A stretch of DNA of 64,000 bases from positions 4,392,541 to 4,456,540 of the forward strand of contig OY759263.1 of assembly GCA_963662155.1 (NCBI GenBank), written 5' to 3'. Below, piece by piece: positions 61,810-64,000 of the stretch. The position numbers and the translations under genes are program-made. Source of the DNA: Lamellibrachia columna (lineage: Eukaryota > Annelida > Polychaeta > Sabellida > Siboglinidae). The number at the start of each line of letters is the position of its first letter. Position 1 is the stretch's first letter. The notes beneath the pieces were generated by a model. That model searched no databases, was not told the origin of the DNA, and saw only the letters and a program-made list of their open reading frames with translations.

Positions 61810-64000
61810 TCTTATGCTTTGTAAAAATATTTGAACCATTGGGTAATAGTGACCATAATCAAATACATTTTGACATCAATGTAAAATCAGAAAGTAAAAA
61901 AATGAAAACGTACAAGAGAAACTTCCACAAAGGTAACTACAAAGATACGAGAAAAAACTTAGAAAAGCTAGATTGGAATAACATGCTGATGAATAAGAAC
62001 GCAATTGAATATTCTAAAATATGAAATTGTGAGTATCATCGATAAATTTGTTCCCTTCCAAAAACAAGGAAAACGGTGTAGAAAGAAACACTTGTCAAAA
62101 GAGGCTATTAGAAAAATAATGGTAAAACAAACTATGTGGAGGGTTTATAGGCGTACCAGAAAGGAAGAAGACTATGCAAAATACAAAGAGGCACTTAATG
62201 CAGCTACAACTGAAATCAGACAATCTAAAAGAACCTATGAGCAAAAACTAGCATGTAACATAAAAAATGACAGCAAGAGTTTTTATGCATATGTCAGGAG
62301 TAAACAAAACGTACAAGACAAGGTTGGACCTCTAGAAGACAGTGCTGGAAATATAATATCACAGGGGTTTTTAATGGCGGAAGGCCTAAATGGTTACTTC
62401 AGTTCAGTGTTTACCAAAGAAGATATTAGTTCATTACCAGTTGCTGATGCTAAATTTCAGGGGGCTAAATCTGACTATTTAGGTCCGTTAGTTGTAACTC
62501 TAGAATTGGTAGCTAAGAAAATAAAGGCAATGAAGGATAACAAATCACCGGGAGTGGATGGGATTCCTCCAAAATTACTAATGGAAACAGTAGAACAAAT
62601 CAGTATACCACTTGCAAGAGTATTCAACTTGTCATTAAAAGAGGGAGTTATTCCGTTTGAATGGAAAGAAGCAAACATCATACCATTATTTAAAAAGGGT
62701 TCGAGAAATAAGTCAGAGAATTACAGATCAGTGAGTTTAACGTCAGTGATTTGTAAATTATTAGAAAGGTTAATTAAAGACCATATGGTGGACTTCCTCG
62801 TTAAGCATAAATTATTAAATTAATCTCATCATGGATTCCTTAAAGCGAGGTCATGCTTAACAAATATGTTATGTTTTTTGGAAGAAATCACTAAGTGGAT
62901 AGACGTTGGATCGCCAGTAGATATTATCTACTTAGATTTTCAGAAAGCTTTTGACAAAGTGCCATATCAAAGATTACTACTTAAATTAAAAGCCCATGGT
63001 ATCGGGGATAGCATAACTGACTGGATAGAACAATGGCTGACTGACAGAAGACAACGAGTTGTAGTAGATGGAGAAGTTTCAAATTGGAAATCGGTTTTGA
63101 GTGGGGTACCTCAAGGATTATTATTAGGTCCTATATTATTCTTAATTTATATCAATGACTTGGACGACAGTATAACAAGTAACGTACTGAAATTTGCGGA
63201 TGACACAAAACTGTTTAGAAAGGTTAATACTGATGGTGATAAACAACATTTACAAAACGATCTAGACAGATTAGTGAAATGGTCTGAGAAATGGCAGATG
63301 CTGTTAAATTTTGGGAAATGTAAATGCCTACATACAGGACATGGGAACTTGAATGTAAACTATAAAATGGGAGATACTGTTCTGGGTACTACTGTAAAAG
63401 AAAAGGACTTAGGAGTTACAATAAGCGCTGATATGAAAGTTTCAGAGCAGTGTGGTATTGCAGCTTCAAAGGATAATCAAATTCTTGGATTGATTAGAAG
63501 AAACATAACATACAAGGGAAAAAAGTTAATTATACCTCTTTATAAAGCAATAGTTAGACATAATTTAGAATACTGTATACAAGCATGGAGACCATATCGT
63601 AAGAAGGATATAGATACGCTTGAACGCATACAAAGGAGAGCAACTAAAAATGATTCCAGAACTTAGAGACCTTAGTTATGAAGAACGCCTGAAAGAATGT
63701 GGTTTAACAACTCTAGAGACAAGGAGGTTAAGAGGAGATCAGATTGAAGTTTTTAAGATATTGAATGGGTATGAAAATATTGATAGAAATATGTTTTTCT
63801 CACTCAAGAAGGATAGCAGAACTAGAGGACATGAGGTAAAATTAGTAAAGGATCAATGTAGATTGAACATCAGGAAGCACTCGTTCTCACAGAGGACAAT
63901 AAATGAATGGAACAAATTGTCTACATATTGTGTAACTGTTAGCAGCGTGAATATGTTTAAAAACAAGGTTGACACATATCTCAGGAGGGCGGGTTATAAG
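61810..64000 (+). mobile_element. CR1-like LINE ORF2 (endonuclease tail, reverse transcriptase, C-terminus), nearly intact
   Basis: Plus-strand copy reaching the window end. From 61830: GNSDHNQIHFDI (end of the AP-endonuclease), a basic linker (YKRNFHKGNYKDTRKNLEKL), then the RT: NKSPGVDGIPPKLL, NIIPLFKKGSRNKSENYRSV, LDFQKAFDKVPYQRLL, SGVPQGLLLGPILFLIYIND and the catalytic FADDTKLF near 63194. Next come DLGVTISADMKVSEQ and RRATK, then LSYEERLKECGLTTLETRRL and NEWNKLSTYCVTVSSVNMF at the end. Defects: a frame change near 62010, one in-frame TAA at 62821-62823 between two halves of the same frame, and one extra base in an A run near 63647. The few lesions suggest a young, recently dead copy. The superfamily is CR1/Jockey-like; the exact clade is not settled. 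Confidence 0.85.

Overview
This is eukaryotic, metazoan genomic DNA with no bacterial character. Coding sequence is split into short exons with GT..AG introns and conserved intron phases, and most of the window is AT-rich introns and intergenic DNA full of microsatellites, minisatellites and decayed transposons. The mix of mobile elements (CR1-like and other LINEs, Ty3/gypsy, hAT, a Kolobok-like element with a THAP remnant, a pogo-type MITE, a Polinton remnant) fits an aquatic invertebrate or basal chordate. I cannot name the species from sequence alone.

The backbone is a tandem pair of plus-strand genes for a 12-TM major facilitator transporter resembling SLC18B1 (vesicular polyamine transporter). 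Copy 1 has exons 2-13 at 2375-24120; its first exon is not in the window. Copy 2 runs 31800-45512 and has its start exon, but I cannot find the exon for TM8 (exon 8). Exon lengths and phases match between copies, except exon 5, where the copy 2 start is uncertain. Short stretches of intron also align, so this is a local gene duplication.

Region by region. 1-2374: upstream DNA, no recognisable gene. 2471-10036: the enlarged intron 2 of copy 1, holding a perfect palindromic MITE, a 26-copy 40-bp minisatellite, a broken Polinton capsid-protease fragment and two candidate exons of an unrelated minus-strand gene. 10037-24120: the rest of copy 1, with a Kolobok-like element, a 28-bp minisatellite built from the exon 8 splice acceptor, LINE fragments and further minisatellites. 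24121-31799: intergenic, mostly GC-rich and GTGA/GT simple repeats, then a 17-bp minisatellite just upstream of copy 2. 31800-45512: copy 2, whose intron 7-9 carries a nested small gene (38244-39481) and a pogo-type MITE in the place where exon 8 is missing. 45513-64000: transposon-rich, with a 45-bp minisatellite open on both strands, a LINE remnant between long inverted repeats, a frameshifted hAT transposase gene, a LINE 3' fragment with its 3' UTR repeated nearby, a Ty3/gypsy integrase remnant, and a nearly intact CR1-like reverse transcriptase reaching the window edge.

The host genes supported here are the two transporters, the small nested gene and possibly the minus-strand exon pair. 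Everything else recognisable is mobile or repetitive DNA. Long open frames inside the minisatellites follow from repeat arithmetic and are not called as genes.
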